NCBI GenBank assembly: GCA_963971405.1
Contig: OZ020484.1
Span: 6,014,001-6,078,000 of the forward strand
From: Psococerastis gibbosa
Lineage: Eukaryota > Arthropoda > Insecta > Psocodea > Psocidae
DNA: 64,000 nt
Direction: 5' to 3'
Shown here: positions 10,804 to 22,320 of the stretch, in pieces
Position numbering within the stretch: the stretch's first letter is position 1
Layout of the letters: the number at the start of each line of letters is the position of its first letter
Notes under the pieces: generated by a model
Told to the model about the DNA's origin: nothing
The model's database searches: none
What the model saw: only the letters and a program-made list of their open reading frames with translations
Made by a program: the position numbers and the translations under genes

Positions 10804-12234
10804 ACGATACTTGCGCTGTCCCGATGTGTCTAAGTTTTTGGGAACTACCCAAACAGGTGCGCTGAAGGGAGATACGGATGGTCTAATAATTTCATTATCT
10901 AATAACTTTTAGATTTGCTTTTGTATCTCTACATTCATGGCGTAAGGGTGACTGTATGATTTGACATAGACTTGGGAGTCATCCGTGGTGCGTATGCTAT
11001 GTTTAACTGCATTGCTAAATGTTTAGTTTGCCTTTTCGGTGTATAAGATATCTCTAAATTTTTTTCATAATTCGGTAATTTTCTTTCGCTCTTCTGAATT
11101 TAAGTGAGAGGTTCTAAGTACCTTGGGAACATCGATAAAGTCGTGATTCGTTGGGGGTGTTTCTAAATCGTTCTCGTGTATCGATGATACTTGTATTCTG
11201 TTTCGGAAGTTTTTTCCTCCTAGAATGCCGAAAGTATTGGGGATATTGCAGATACCGTTCTCCGCGGTTGCAATAGATTCTGGTATTATTCAATTCTCAT
11301 GAATTTGTATTTCTGGTAAAATGACATCTCCCTGTTCAATAGTAACTGGAATTTGTATTATGTTCTCTGAATAAATTGGGTGCACATCTACTAATTTGCT
11401 ATTTAAGAATACATATGAGAAAGGGATTTCGACGTCTTTCATTTGCAGAGTTTTGTTGCGGCAGTTTATTATAGCTCCAACATTGTCCAGGTCTTCACTG
11501 CCAATAAGGGCATCGAAGTGATTATGCCAGTCTATGACGTGGAAGTGCAAATTGTTTTCTATTCCAAATGAGTATAACACTGGGAACATTACGTTGTCTT
11601 GTGCGGAAACCCGCTTCTGTAGGCCTGTAACGGTGAATGGTTTTTGGAAAATGTAATTTTGAAAAAGGTCGTAAGCTGGACCTGGATTTATGACTGAGTT
11701 GGAGGCGCCGGAATCAATGAGTATTTTTATGTTCAATTCGGGCAGGTAGAAGAAGGGTTGTTCGGCTGTTGAGTTGAGGGAGTTGAGGTTTACTGTATAG
11801 GGGGTGGATGTGAGGCATCCCTGTGAAAATTTCCATCTTCGTTTTCTTCTATTGTAGAGTTTCCATTTCTTGTGCGTCGTATTGTTTGAAATAATTCTCT
11901 GGAGGGTAGTGAGGGTAGGTTTCCTATGTGGATTCGACATTATACATTGATCTAAAGGGTTGTTGTTGGTGGGGAAATGCGAAATTATTTGGTTTAAGTG
12001 GCACGTATGACTGAACCGACATAGGTTCACGTGGGGGTATTTTTTGCGTGTTAGGTGCCATATTCGGAGAAGGGCCAAAATTTGGCTTATTGAAAAGTTT
12101 TGTTTGAGATGTTGGGAATGGAGCTCTCTGGAATGGAGCTTGCCTGTTGAAGATATTTTGTGAGCCATAAGGCGGTTTTGGGAACTGCGGTTGAAAAGGC
12201 CTTCCGAACGGGTTGGATTGGAACGGCTTAGCAA
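10804..12234 (-). pseudogene. pol: protease and reverse transcriptase N-terminus of the gypsy/errantivirus-type element
   Basis: The frame 11290-12234 contains the retropepsin active site IDSGASNSVI and a GSEDLDNVGA block. It overlaps the gag C-terminal frame, consistent with programmed frameshifting between gag and pol. Coding similarity runs on left of 11290 (IPNTFGILGGKNF, DFIDVPKVLRTSHLN) to 10804, but is interrupted by in-frame stops at about 11288, 11023 and 10912. These look like point mutations in an old copy. Confidence 0.85.
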
Positions 12235-13131
12235 ATGGCTGAGGCGTGGTTAGTGGCCTTTGGAATTGACTTCTCATAAATGTGTTATTGAATGGTTAGG
12301 GATGGAAGCTAGGAGCCTGCATTTGTGCGAATGGTGTTTGAGACGGAGTTTGGGCTCTCTTGTCTGTAGTTTTGTCAGTACTATCGTTAGTTTTCCTTAA
12401 AAATTCGTAATAGTCCCACTCTTTGTGATTGTCAAAAATTTTCATTTCGAAATACACTCTTCTAAAGTGGATGTGACTAAATTCCCTGAGAATGACCTAT
12501 GAGGCTCTTGTAAGCCGTTCTGGAAAGTTTTACGTGCTAATTTTTCATAATAGATTTTTTTATTTTTCATGTATGTAGGGTCTGAGCTGTGGTTCAACTG
12601 CAAGTGCTGCATCAGGGCGTTCAGTGCTTTTAGGAGCCTGCCATAATAGTCTAGGTATGTTTCATTCTTTGCTTGGACGCGCTGAATCAAGCTATTAAGA
12701 AGGATGTCTTCGTTCCTTTGGTCCCCGTATTTTTGGATTAAACATTTTTTTATGTCCCCCCAACTAGTAGCGTTTTTGTATGCTAAATTATCTCTTGCCT
12801 CCCCTTGAATTTTAGATCTTATAGTAAACTCAAAGACGTACACGTGATCGGGCATGAGCCTTTGGTGTGTATGGGCACATAAATTATCTACTTCACTTAG
12901 GAAAATATAAAGATTGTCACCTGGCGAAAATTCTGGAATTAAGTGTAGCAAGGTTTCAACTTCACTCTTGCTCAAAACATTAGTAGGCCTAGTGGTTGCA
13001 TTGGGAGCAGACATTTTAATGTTTACTGGACTGGAAATTGGACTTAAAATTTTTAAAGTAGGGGGTTTTAAGATTAACTTTTTTCCAATATTCAAGGCTT
13101 CTTTGTTACCTACAATTAATTCAAGTGACAT
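11924..13131 (-). pseudogene. gag: gag of the gypsy/errantivirus-type element
   Basis: Two pieces: 12442-13131 (229 codons, capsid-like, with QGEARDNLAYKNATSWGDI and YLDYYGRLLKALNAL) and 11924-12277 (117 codons, rich in Gln, Pro, Phe and Arg, with repeats such as FQRP, FGRPFQP and FNRQ). There is no CCHC zinc knuckle, which is usual for errantivirus Gag; the basic, Phe/Gln-rich tail probably binds RNA. The two pieces are separated by about 160 bp with frame breaks. The start MSLELIVGN at 13131 follows a leader of about 340 bp after the primer site. Confidence 0.85.
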
Positions 13132-13467
13132 AGGCTATATTAGCATAAATTTTTAGTTTAAAAATCAGATATAATAATAAAGGAAAGGAAACGAAAGAAA
13201 GGACTTACAGGTACAGGTACAAGTACAGTAATGCTGTGACGTCCATAGACACTTCAGTTGTTTCCGTTGAACTCGTAGCGTTCTCCTGCGGCTAGGGGTA
13301 GACAGTGCGGGGCGAGGTTCTTAAATGGATCCGTGTAAAGGTCTGAAGGCCACGTGTCTCCGTAGGGGAAGAAAGCTGCGTTTTTAAGGGCTGCACTAAG
13401 TTCACAGATGTCCCAGCGCAACCCGAAAAACTTTGGCACTAAACCCCCGAAATTGAAAACACTCGCA

Positions 13468-13486
13468 GATCCTACCGACTGCGCCA
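13468..13486 (-). other. primer-binding site, tRNA-Ser type
   Basis: Immediately after the 5-prime LTR the minus strand reads TGGCGCAGTCGGTAGGATC. This is complementary to the 3-prime end of metazoan tRNA-Ser, whose acceptor strand ends CGACTGCGCCA. The first T is shared with the LTR end. Confidence 0.85.
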
Positions 13487-13715
13487 ATTAAGATCGAAAT
13501 GTAAAGTTTTTCCTTTTAAAAAATCAAATTTATTTTTCCCAAAGAATCTTACAAATAAAGAAGTAACTAATCGCTCGAGTTCTAGAGTATTACTGATGTC
13601 TGCATTGCTGCGCATTGCTGGTATAGTCTCCGTGCTGCCCGTGCAAGGCCAGGTCTGGTGCTGACTTTGCTGTCAGCACTATGGTTGCTGATATTTCGTC
13701 TTCTTTCACATAACT
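13486..13715 (-). repeat. 5-prime LTR of the gypsy/errantivirus-type element
   Basis: Direct repeat of 6326-6558 with about 3 percent divergence. It includes the near-palindromic TCGAGTTCTAGAG, where the other copy keeps TCGAGTTCTCGAG. Followed by the ATAT target duplication at 13716-13719. Confidence 0.92.
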
Positions 13716-14277
13716 ATATCATTAAGATGAAGGTTGATAAATTATGCGATTATTATTATCTTACTATTATTTTTATTTTCAATATTATTTAGTTTGTAGT
13801 CTTTTTTTGGACTCGGTTTCTTATTTCGGTTAAGTAGAATACAGCAGTCTACTTCTCTATATGCATCATCTTTTTCGGCAAGAGAGAAGTCGAATGGAAG
13901 ACAAAGACCAGAGCCCAAGGAAATGGGTCAAAAGCGCCCCCCCCCCCCACGCCATGTCTGAAAGTTTGTTACTAAAAAGCAAACGCAGATACATTCCCAA
14001 TCCTATTAGGAAAGACGTTGTAGCATTTAGTATACACGAAAGTCATTTTGGAACAACAAAGTATCGCTGTAGAGCTCATGTAGGTAACAGTATGGTGTCC
14101 AGGTTTGTCTAATCAAATCAGTCAACTGGTCGAAAATAGCCCGGTCAAAATAGACATTTCAAAAACACAAAATTCCGACAGAGCCAAATTATGGCACATA
14201 CCTTGGTTTTACTATTATAAACAAAATGTCAAAAATCCCTAAAGATCCCTTTATCAAAAAGAATATTCCACCAAATT
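13716..14277. other. intron sequence, no convincing gene
   Basis: An 83-codon frame on the plus strand (13861-14112) includes a C homopolymer and has no recognisable domain. No transposon termini were seen. The 14100-14280 part is AT-rich. Confidence 0.35.
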
Positions 14278-14328
14278 TTTAGATAGGCTACTTAAATTTT
14301 CAATAAAAAAGGTCTTAATCATTTTTTC

Positions 14329-14438
14329 CCCAAGGGCCACCATTCCTGAGATATCGCGCTTTTAAGATTCACATCCCCACGTAATATGCACATACGTGGC
14401 TGTATGAGCATATTATGTGTTTAGGTACTTAAACACTT
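14329..14438. repeat. direct repeat, left copy
   Basis: Shares CCACCATTCCTGAGATATCG and ATAATATGCACA-like blocks, ending TTTAGGTACTTAA, with 15098-15199. The two copies are roughly 80 percent similar by eye and flank the RTE fragment at 14460-15050. Confidence 0.75.
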
Positions 14439-14459
14439 TAATGTATAAACTATACTATT

Positions 14460-15050
14460 AATCGAAAATATACTTCTTCTTCTACCCCCTTAATCCCCTT
14501 AATGCCGCGTGCGCAGCGTGGGGGGGGGGGGAGGGGGTCACCCCGAACCCATTTCCTGAACTCGCTCCGGTCGAACGCTAACGCCTTGAGCTCGGCCATT
14601 GTTTTCCCTCTTTCTTCAACGACTTGTTCCATCCTTTCCTCTAGAGTTGTCCTCAGTCTTCCAATGGGTCTTCTTCCTTGTGGCCTTGCTTCCGCCAACC
14701 TCCGGGTGGTCCTGTTCTCGTCCAACTTTTGGACGTGGCCGACTTGTCCCTTGCCGAAAAAGGTGTTGTATATAGAGAAGTAGGCTGCTGCAGTCTTTCG
14801 GAATCGGTTTCTCATTTCGGTCTGGAGCTTGCCTGTCTGGTTCACTGTTGTGCGCAGATAATTAGGCTATAGTTCTCCACTTGCTCCAGCCGTTTTCCAA
14901 TGCACATTATGATCAGCGGCTCTACCTGGTCATCTGTGCGTGCCACCATCGTTACCTGACTTTTTGATAGGTTCACTCGCATCCCTCTCCCCTTTAGGGT
15001 TTCTGACCATTCCGTTACGGCCTTTGGTGAGAAACACTTTGCACCAAATT
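14460..15050 (-). pseudogene. RTE-type LINE reverse transcriptase C-terminal fragment
   Basis: The minus strand encodes the end of an RTE-like reverse transcriptase. WSETLKGRGMRVNLSKSQV lies near 15000. Then come VGHVQKLDENR, RRLAEARPQGRRPIGR and ERMEQVVEERGKTM, ending FDRSEFRKWV. These are the conserved last blocks of RTE polyproteins. The fragment is 5-prime truncated and broken between the two halves. A G homopolymer at 14520-14531 lies in its last codons. Confidence 0.85.
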
Positions 15051-15097
15051 GGTAGATCTATATATTCTCAGTAAAAATGGTTCCTAACGTATTTTTT

Positions 15098-15199
15098 TCT
15101 AAAGACCACCATTCCTGAGATATCGCGCTTATAAGAGTCATGCCCCCACATAATATGCACACACAACCACGCATATACAAGTTTAGGTACTTAAGCAGG
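15098..15199. repeat. direct repeat, right copy
   Basis: Partner of 14329-14438. It shares the CCACCATTCCTGAGATATCG core and the TTTAGGTACTTAA end. Its right edge coincides with the start of the next LINE fragment. Confidence 0.75.
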
Positions 15200-15930
15200 C
15201 CTATTGTAATCCGGATGTCTCACCATTTCACTCTCCCATCGACATATGGTCTGCTTTACAATGCGTTTGTACGCTCTAGGCTCGAATATGCCTCTGTGGT
15301 GTGGAATAACGGCCCAGCGAATCAGTTATTGTCGATTGAACGAGTGAAAAAGGGTTTCTTACGGTATATGTATTTCAGGCGACATGGATGGGACGTACGG
15401 TATCCACACTACAGAGACGATCCCGTTAGCACAGCTCAGTTGCAATTGGAATTTGAGATGAACTCTCTTGAGTGTAGGAGGATGGTTGCAGTCTGTATTT
15501 TCCTTTATAAGCTGATTAACTGGACAGCCCTACTATACTCGAAAGAGTTCACCTCAGAGTCAATATCAAGAATACACGATCGAAAACTTTGTTTTTTGCC
15601 AACTCTACTTGTAAGTCACCACTTGGTAGGATCATTGGGGTTATAAACAAACTCAATGATCCTGATCCATATGCACTGAGCCTACCATCCCTCAGGACAG
15701 CTATCTCGGGCATTATAAGTAGGCCTGTGCCGTAGGATGAATTGTTGTTTTATAGGTATTTAGTTTTAGTTTTTAGTCATTTATTGCTTTCCAATTTATT
15801 TATTTTGTTTTTAAAAGCCTTTTTGTGTATTTTTTGGTTGCGTGTACTTTACTATGTAGGCTAAGTGTCATCGTTAAGGACCTGATCTGTTGATGGCTCA
15901 AATATAAACTATTATTATTATTATTCTTGT
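15200..15930 (+). pseudogene. 5-prime-truncated non-LTR retrotransposon tail (Jockey/CR1-like)
   Basis: Plus-strand codons to about 15646 match the C-terminal domain that follows the palm in many LINE reverse transcriptases: YNAFVRSRLEYASVVWNNG, SIERVKKGFLRYMYFR, NSLECRRMVAVCIFLYKLIN. A frameshift near 15600 precedes a short LNDPDPYALSLPSL block. The element ends in a TTA/ATT microsatellite at about 15906-15925, a typical LINE 3-prime tail. Its 5-prime end is at about 15200, so only about 0.7 kb remains. Confidence 0.8.
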
Positions 15931-16068
15931 CTTCTTCTTAATATAAAGGAGCCATTTTTCAGAGAAGGCCTTGGGAAGATGTGGGAATAGATTTGTTTTT
16001 GTTTGAAAGAAAGGCGTGTTTGGTAATTGTGTACTAAGTTATTACTCGAAGTTTTTGTAGAAACATAC

Positions 16069-16400
16069 AGGGTTTGTCCGGAAAGTAGTGGGACTGAATC
16101 CAGGAAAGAAAATTTGTTTACAATATCGGTACATTGACTTGAAAATTTTCAAAATAGGAACCTTCTGCAGCCACACAGCACAGCCAGCGCTTTTTCCAAT
16201 CCTCGAAAGCCCCCTGGAACGCGGAAGCCGGAATTTCATTTCTTTTCCTCGTCACGGCGTCTTGAACTCCCTGTACCAAGCCGTGGTGGTGTCCCATCTG
16301 ACTTTTTTTGAGGTGAGGGAAGAGAAAAAGGTCTGGGGGAGCAACATCAGGGCTGTAGGGTAGCTGGGGGATGGTTGAAATACCGTGTTTGGTCCGATAC
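16069..16400 (-). pseudogene. mariner transposase C-terminus with terminal repeat
   Basis: The right-hand terminus in element order is CAGGGTTTGTCCGGAAAGTA, preceded by TA at 16067-16068, as in mariner elements. The minus strand reads PPDLFLFPHLKK (the third Asp block), VTRKRNEIPASAFQGAFEDW and KKRWLCCVAAEGSYFENF, the usual C-terminus of mariner transposases. The 5-prime part is missing; the BEL/Pao relic begins right after it. One frame is interrupted near 16250. Confidence 0.85.
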
Positions 16401-16414
16401 TAGATAGATAGCTA

Positions 16415-18780
16415 CAGAAAACTTTGGGTGTCAAAGGAATCAAGCTGAGTGATGCATTACCAGGTCCTGACGAGATTCACAATTTATTTGGAATGGACCA
16501 CATACCTAAGATTACGACATGCGAGAAAGTAAAAATTAACGACGACTTAGTTGCTGAACTTACGTGTTTTGGTTGGACGTTAAGGGGAGTGGTTGAGCAA
16601 AATAAGAGTGCAACAAACATTGCGTCTACATTGTTAAATACTACTTAGAGCAATGAGAAGCCGAAGGCGTTGGCTGACTTGTGGACACTTGATACACTAG
16701 GCATCAAAGAATCTATCGATCAACCTGTAAATCCCAATTTTTTCTTTAAAGACACAATCCGCATCAATGAAGAAGGGAGGTACGAAGTACGCCTATCTTT
16801 CAAAGAGGGCTGTTGTCCACCATTAAAGCAAGACGTAAACATTATAAGACAACATCTAAAGGAAGTCACACAGACGTTGACAAAGAAGAAAGTACGAGAG
16901 CAGTATGAGAGACTGGATGGAAGCAGGAACTATTTCAGAGGTGACAGGTGAAATTGAGGAGGGCTACTTTCTGCCACATTTTCCTGTCATAAGTGAAACC
17001 AGTGAAACTTTTAAAATACGACCGGTATTTAATGCAAGTTATGGAGATCTCAAAGGTAACAGTTTGAAAAAGTGCTGCTTTGAGACTGGGCCTAATTTAA
17101 TAGAGAAGATTCCAGACATTTTAAACAGATTCAGATGGAAAAAAGTGGGAGTAATATCCGATATTAAACAAGCGTTTGTACAAATATCCATCGATAAATG
17201 TGACAGGCAATATCCAAACTTTTATTGGTATACAGAAAAAACAACAGAGACAAGATTCAAACATAATTGGGTTGTGTTTGGGTTGGGCCCCAGTCCCTAT
17301 TTACTAGAGGCTACGATTCAGCATCACTTAAAAGAAAGAGAAAATATCAGGGAATATTCAAAAGAGCTAAGAAAGTCATTTTATGTAGACAATTGTGTTA
17401 CGAGTCTGGATAGCAAGAGTGAAGTATCAAATTTTATTGCGGAAGCTAAGGAAATGATGGAAGAAGGCCAATTTGATTTGAGAGGATAGCGGCATTCAGA
17501 GAAAAAAAAACCTGGAACCGGAGAAAAGGATGCGCTAGGACTATTAGAACTATTTTGGCATCCAGAGACTGACACTATTCGAGTGAACATAGCAGCAATG
17601 CTTGACCGCAAGCTATGTAAAGTGAGCAAGCGAGGTGTATTGTCATGTGCACGGAGAATTTTTGATCCAATTGGAGTACGGTAACTAGCCCCGTGACGTT
17701 AGTTCCCAAGATACTTCTACAAGAAACATGGGCGCTAAAGTTAGACTGGGACGACACTCTACCAGAGAACCTAGCCAAGAGATTTATGAAATGGCATGAT
17801 GAATGTTTTCAAATGGAACAAATGACCATTCCAAGGTGGGTAAGACTCCAATCAGAGAACAATTTAAGTATACACGAACGCCTATGCAGCATGTGTTTTT
17901 GTCAGATCAGAAAATCAAGATGAAGTAAAGGTCAATTGGTACAAGCGAGAGCGAGGATAGCCCCGAGCAAAGTGGCGAGAATTCCCCGCCTAGAGTTACT
18001 TAGAGCTTGATTGGTGTTCGGTGGTCGTGGCGTCCCTTCAGCTAGTAGACGTCAAACAATACCACTGGACTGATTCACGTGTTGTTTTGTGTTGGATTAG
18101 TAGAGAAGACCAATGGAATACTTTGTGGGAAATCGTGTAAAAGAGATCCTAAGTGCTACGAGAGTTGAGCAATGGAGACACATTGATGGCAAACTTAATC
18201 CAGCGGATTTGCCATCACGAGGTTGTAATGGTCGTGTGTTACGGTTGTCAAGATGGTGGGAGGGACCAGCTTGGCTGAAGCTGCCGGAAACCGACTGGCC
18301 AAAAGAGGTCGTATACAACTACGGGGTAGCTGAAGCAGAGACTGAGCTAAAGAAGACAACCTTACTTACAACCATTTCAAAATTGTGTTTGGGGTTTCAG
18401 AAATTCGAAAAATTTAGTCGCAACGTTAAGACAATCTGTTGGATACTGAGATTTATACACAACTGTTTGATGACGAAGATGACAGGATTCCTCACGAATC
18501 AAGGATACGTGACGGTTAACCTTTATACAGACTGAGAGCTTTCAACAAGATGACGGGAGATATCGCGATTTTCATGTTTTTAAAGAATAGGGTTTATTAA
18601 AAATTAAAAACAGATTAACCCCAACGGAAACAGGAGGCCTTTTTCGGTGTCCCGTATTGTTGGATGGTAAACATGAATTGGTACAAAAGTTGATTTTAGA
18701 AACACATAAAGATAACTGCCATGCTGGAGTAGGCGTGACGTTGAGTACATTACGAAAGGAATTTTGGCTGTTGCGAGGTT
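16415..18780 (+). pseudogene. BEL/Pao retrotransposon relic A, protease to integrase start
   Basis: Successive plus-strand frames follow BEL/Pao pol order. A protease-end block (LTCFGWTLRGVV) lies at 16424-16648 and the pre-RT region (DLWTLDTLGIKES) at 16670-16951. The reverse transcriptase at 16905-17489 has PVFNASYGDLKGNSLN-type sequence, SDIKQAFVQISI and the palm motif FYVDN. RNase H pieces follow at 17690-17925 and 18113-18535 (GKLNPADLPSRG). An integrase zinc-finger start ends at about 18780. Numerous frameshifts and stops are present. No LTRs were seen. Sequence switches abruptly to a second element at 18781. Confidence 0.88.
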
Positions 18781-21130
18781 GACAAGGTCCCCTAAACTGC
18801 GAAGCTTCTTGATTACCTCCAGCGACAAACCTGAGTCGACACTACAGCGAAGCCGATGAGCCAACCAAGCGAACAACCTACACCACAAGCCACCAGACAC
18901 CAGAAGCCAAGCCAACAGACTTCCTTCGAGTGGCAAGCCACCTTACCGCTGCCCGGAATGCCGACTAGAGTACCGGTTCTTCCAATGCCCGGTGTACAAT
19001 AAAGCCAGCCTGTCAGAAAGGCAAATAATGGTGAGGAGGTTGAGCCTATGTCTGAATTGCCTGGTGGTAGGCCACACTGCCAAGGACTGCACCAGGGCTC
19101 ACTGCAGAACGTGCGATAAGCGACACCACACAATTCTCGATCACGACAGCACAGCCATTGTCAACGTGGCCACGGAGAATGTGATGGTACTACTCCAAAC
19201 AGCCGTCGTCCGGGCCACCGCTGCAGTCTCTGCAACCTCCTCACCGGGGGGCAGACCGTTGCAGAAGTTAACCAGCTCAAAGGGCAAGTGGAGGATCTTC
19301 TTGCGAACGCTGGTTTTCAGCTCCTCAAGTGGGCTTCCAACGAGCTATGTATCGCAGAAGGCGAACGCCTAAAGATAATCACCGGAGACAGGACCGCGTT
19401 GGGAATCTGCTGGAACACTGGCAGAGATCTACTCACCCTCCAAGTGGTAGGACTGCACTCGCACTATAAGACCACGAAGAGAACGATTCTCAGTGATTTG
19501 GGAAAATTTTCGATCCGCTAGGATGGGCCGCTCCTGTCCTAGTTAGTGCCAAGATCCAGAACCTCTGGAAGGACAACACGAAGAAATGGGACTCGCCAAT
19601 TCCACAGGTCATTGCGGACCAGTGGCATGCATTATTACAAGACGCTATCAAGGTTCAAACCATTACCAGTGAAATCAATGCTTTGTGGCTTCAGTGATGC
19701 ATGCGAGCGAGCATTCGCAGCAGTAGTGTAACTAAGGCAAGTGTTTACCAACGGCTCCTGTCTCGCTCACCTGGTCTGCGCGAAGACTAAGGTAGCACCC
19801 CTCAAAGTGGTCACACTCGCACGCCCGGAGTTGTGTGCCATGGTACTTCTGGCGGACTTGATGATGAAGGTCTCAGCATCTCTCCAGTTCAACCATACGT
19901 TCGCCACCTTTTCGGACTCAAGCATTACGTTCGCCTGGCTCAACAGCCACCCCAGCCGATGGCATACATATGTTGCACACTGGATCAAGAGGGTACAGGA
20001 CTTGATCCCATCGAGCGCGTGGCATCACGTTCCAGGCACAGACAATCCAGCACATCCCATGAGTTACGATCCAACCCACTGTGGTGGCACGGCCCACAGT
20101 GGCTCACCAAGAACTCATGGCCACCACTACCCACTAAGAAAGAGCCAATCCCCGAATGACGAGTTCAACAAACAGTCCTGGTCGTGACAGTGAAGCCACC
20201 GCGACTTTTCTACGTAACCCGTTACGAACGGGTGTTCAAGACGTTGAAGGTCCAAGCCTATGTTAGACGTTTCCTCACCCCGGCTTCCCGCCGATCTAGA
20301 GGACCAATCAACGCAGGGGAATTCCGTGAGGCCCGGTATATGATGCTTCGGCTGATGCAGAGCGATGGCTATCCAGCCGAATTTACCCAGATAACGGCGA
20401 AAACTATTGTCGCCAGAACTTAACCATTGTTTAAGTTGTCTCCATTCATAGATTGAAGGGCTTATCCGCGTAGGCGGAAGGCTTTCGTACTCAAACTTGA
20501 ACGACTCTGCAAAGTTTCCCATTATTCTACCTTACAGCCACCCGGCCACGAAGTCACTGTTAAGAAACATGCACCTGCTGCACGCACAAGCAGGACCGCA
20601 GTTATTAGCCTCAATTGTACTTCAACAGTACCATATACCGAAATTGCGAAACCTGACTAGATGTGTCACTCGAACTTGCACCACGTGTACTCGGCTCCTA
20701 GCTCGCACAGCTGGTAAGATCATGGCTGATCTGCCAGCAAGCCGTGTAACGCAAATGTCCCGTCCGTTCCAACGGTGCGGCGTTGATTTTGCCAGTCCCG
20801 TTAGCCTTAAGACTTAGGCACTCGCCGCTACAAAGGCTACCTGGTAATATTTACTATATGTATGACAACACGTGCGCTACACCTCGAGTACGCCTGAGTG
20901 CTGAAGCCTTTTTAGCTGCGTTTCACCGACTCTGCGCCCGCCGATCCCCACCTGCCGTAATTTACAGCGACCAAGGCAGTAACTTTACGGCAGCATCCAA
21001 GCTCCTACATGACGTGTACGAGTCCACCGCAGTTCAAGCAGCTCGCACAAAATACAAAATATCAGCAAAGGGTCCCCCTTATTTTTGCCGACCACACGCA
21101 GCACCTACCTGGACCCAATGCATAGAATGG
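18781..21130 (+). pseudogene. BEL/Pao retrotransposon relic B with internal deletion
   Basis: It starts with a Gag C-terminus holding two zinc knuckles (CLNCLVVGHTAKDC, then CRTCDKRHHTILDH) at about 18960-19170. Near 19270 it jumps to the reverse-transcriptase connection domain (LLANAGFQLLKWASN, LGICWNTGRD, then FDPLGWAAPVLVSAKI in the next frame), so protease and the polymerase core are deleted. RNase H (TFSDSSITFAWLNSHPSRW) lies at 19741-20187. The integrase zinc finger and start are at 20497-20817, and the catalytic core (VIYSDQGSNFTAAS) at 20783-21100. It is GC-richer than its surroundings. Frames shift at least five times. Confidence 0.85.
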
Positions 21131-21879
21131 TGTTTAATATTTAGCTTGTAAGGTATTAAATCGTCTTGCGTTAGTTTTTATGTACTGTAGGTTATGGTTT
21201 TAGAAAATAAATATTTTAGTCTCTACTCTCTCTCAAGCCTCTGCCGTTGCCTGGTTTGCCATCACCTAACTTTGGCCTCAACAGCTAGGGGCAATCTGGT
21301 CTAGGCATCTTCCGAATACGCCACTGCATGTTGTAGTTAGTCTACTTTCAGCTCCTACCTAATTTTTTACTATTTTCACTTATAATTACTCGCGTATTCC
21401 TCATAGGCCTCTTATTTTTCCTCCTTCCCGCGTGGGAACTGTTTTAAGCGGCAACGACATTTTCACATCCAACTTCCCCATAGTTTATCTTATGTTATCT
21501 ATCTACTTTTATGAGCCTAAATGTCAACAGATCTCTGTCCATCACTGTAGGTACTTCTTTACATTGGACATGACTCAAATAATTTTTTTGCCAACATTCT
21601 TATCACTTAATGATAGGAAAAATGGAAATGGAAAATATCTAAAAATTTTGTTACTGAATCTGATCGCTATTTTGAGTAGCCCAGCTCTCTACTACTTATT
21701 GATAAATTTAAATTTCTCAACAAATTGAGGACTTTTTGGATGCTTTTTGTGTATCTCTAGACATAACTAATGTTTCACCTCTTCTGTAATTAAGAATTTA
21801 TTTACTTGTATGAACAATAATTTTATTGCTTCCCAATTTATACGTAAGTTAGTGTAAGGAAAGCTTTGTGATGGTCAAA
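21131..21879. other. no gene recognised
   Basis: The stretch after the BEL/Pao integrase contains an AATAAA at about 21208 that could belong to a lost LTR, but no second LTR copy was found. An AT-rich 98-codon frame at 21432-21728 has no recognisable domain. Confidence 0.35.
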
Positions 21880-22320
21880 ACACAAAAAGGTGTTTTTACG
21901 AAATGTCTGTCGCTTTGTCTGTTCATCGATTTGTGGGCAAACTACTCGGTGGATTTGGATGAAATTTGGCAAGTAGGTTCAAAAAATATGCCCCGGGATT
22001 TTTTATTTTTATTTTGGGCTAACTTAATTTGGGGGGTTTTATTCTCAAAAAACTCTATAAAAACGTCTAAAAAAATTATTTCTCAAAAATGGCTCCAACG
22101 ATTTCTTTTAAATTCACAAACATTGTAGTCGTTATTAATGTTAACAAAGTTCAGGGGTCACTTGCCCCTTCATAGCTTGCTTCTGGGGGTAAAAAATAAA
22201 AATAAGTCAATTTTCATGAAAAAAGACGAAAAATTAATATGTCTGCGGAACCTTTCTATAGATGATTTCTACCTTCAGGCAAGTTATAGGTATTAAATTG
22301 AGTAACAAAACCGGACAGGT
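21880..22320 (+). repeat. dispersed repeat, plus-oriented copy
   Basis: Shares blocks with the reverse complement of 48640-48870: TGTTCATCGATTTGTGGGCA near 21920, and AATAAAAATAAGTCAATTTT with TGTCTGCGGAAC near 22195-22250. The internal frame is a by-product. Class unknown; no terminal repeats or tRNA-like head were identified. Confidence 0.65.

Larger units (their letters stand above)
6326..13715 (-). mobile_element. gypsy/errantivirus-type LTR retrotransposon with env (degenerate)
   Basis: A 7.4-kb element on the minus strand is flanked by LTRs of 233 and 230 bp and an ATAT target duplication (6322-6325, 13716-13719). In element order it has a 5-prime LTR, a tRNA-Ser-type primer site, gag, protease, reverse transcriptase, RNase H, integrase, env, a polypurine tract and a 3-prime LTR. 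LTRs beginning AGTTAT and ending TAATT, Gag without a zinc knuckle, the tRNA-Ser primer and a baculovirus F-like Env all match insect errantiviruses of the 17.6/297 type. The LTRs differ at about seven positions plus a 3-bp gap. Pol has several stops and frameshifts, so this copy cannot be autonomous. Confidence 0.93.

Noticed and set aside
13254-13487. 77-codon minus-strand frame starting at the primer site of the gypsy/errantivirus-type element
   Set aside because: It overlaps the primer-binding site and leader, and its first codon is TTG. No Gag similarity, so probably an incidental frame.
13861-14112. 83-codon plus-strand frame
   Set aside because: Contains a poly(C) run, no domain recognised, no splice or promoter context.
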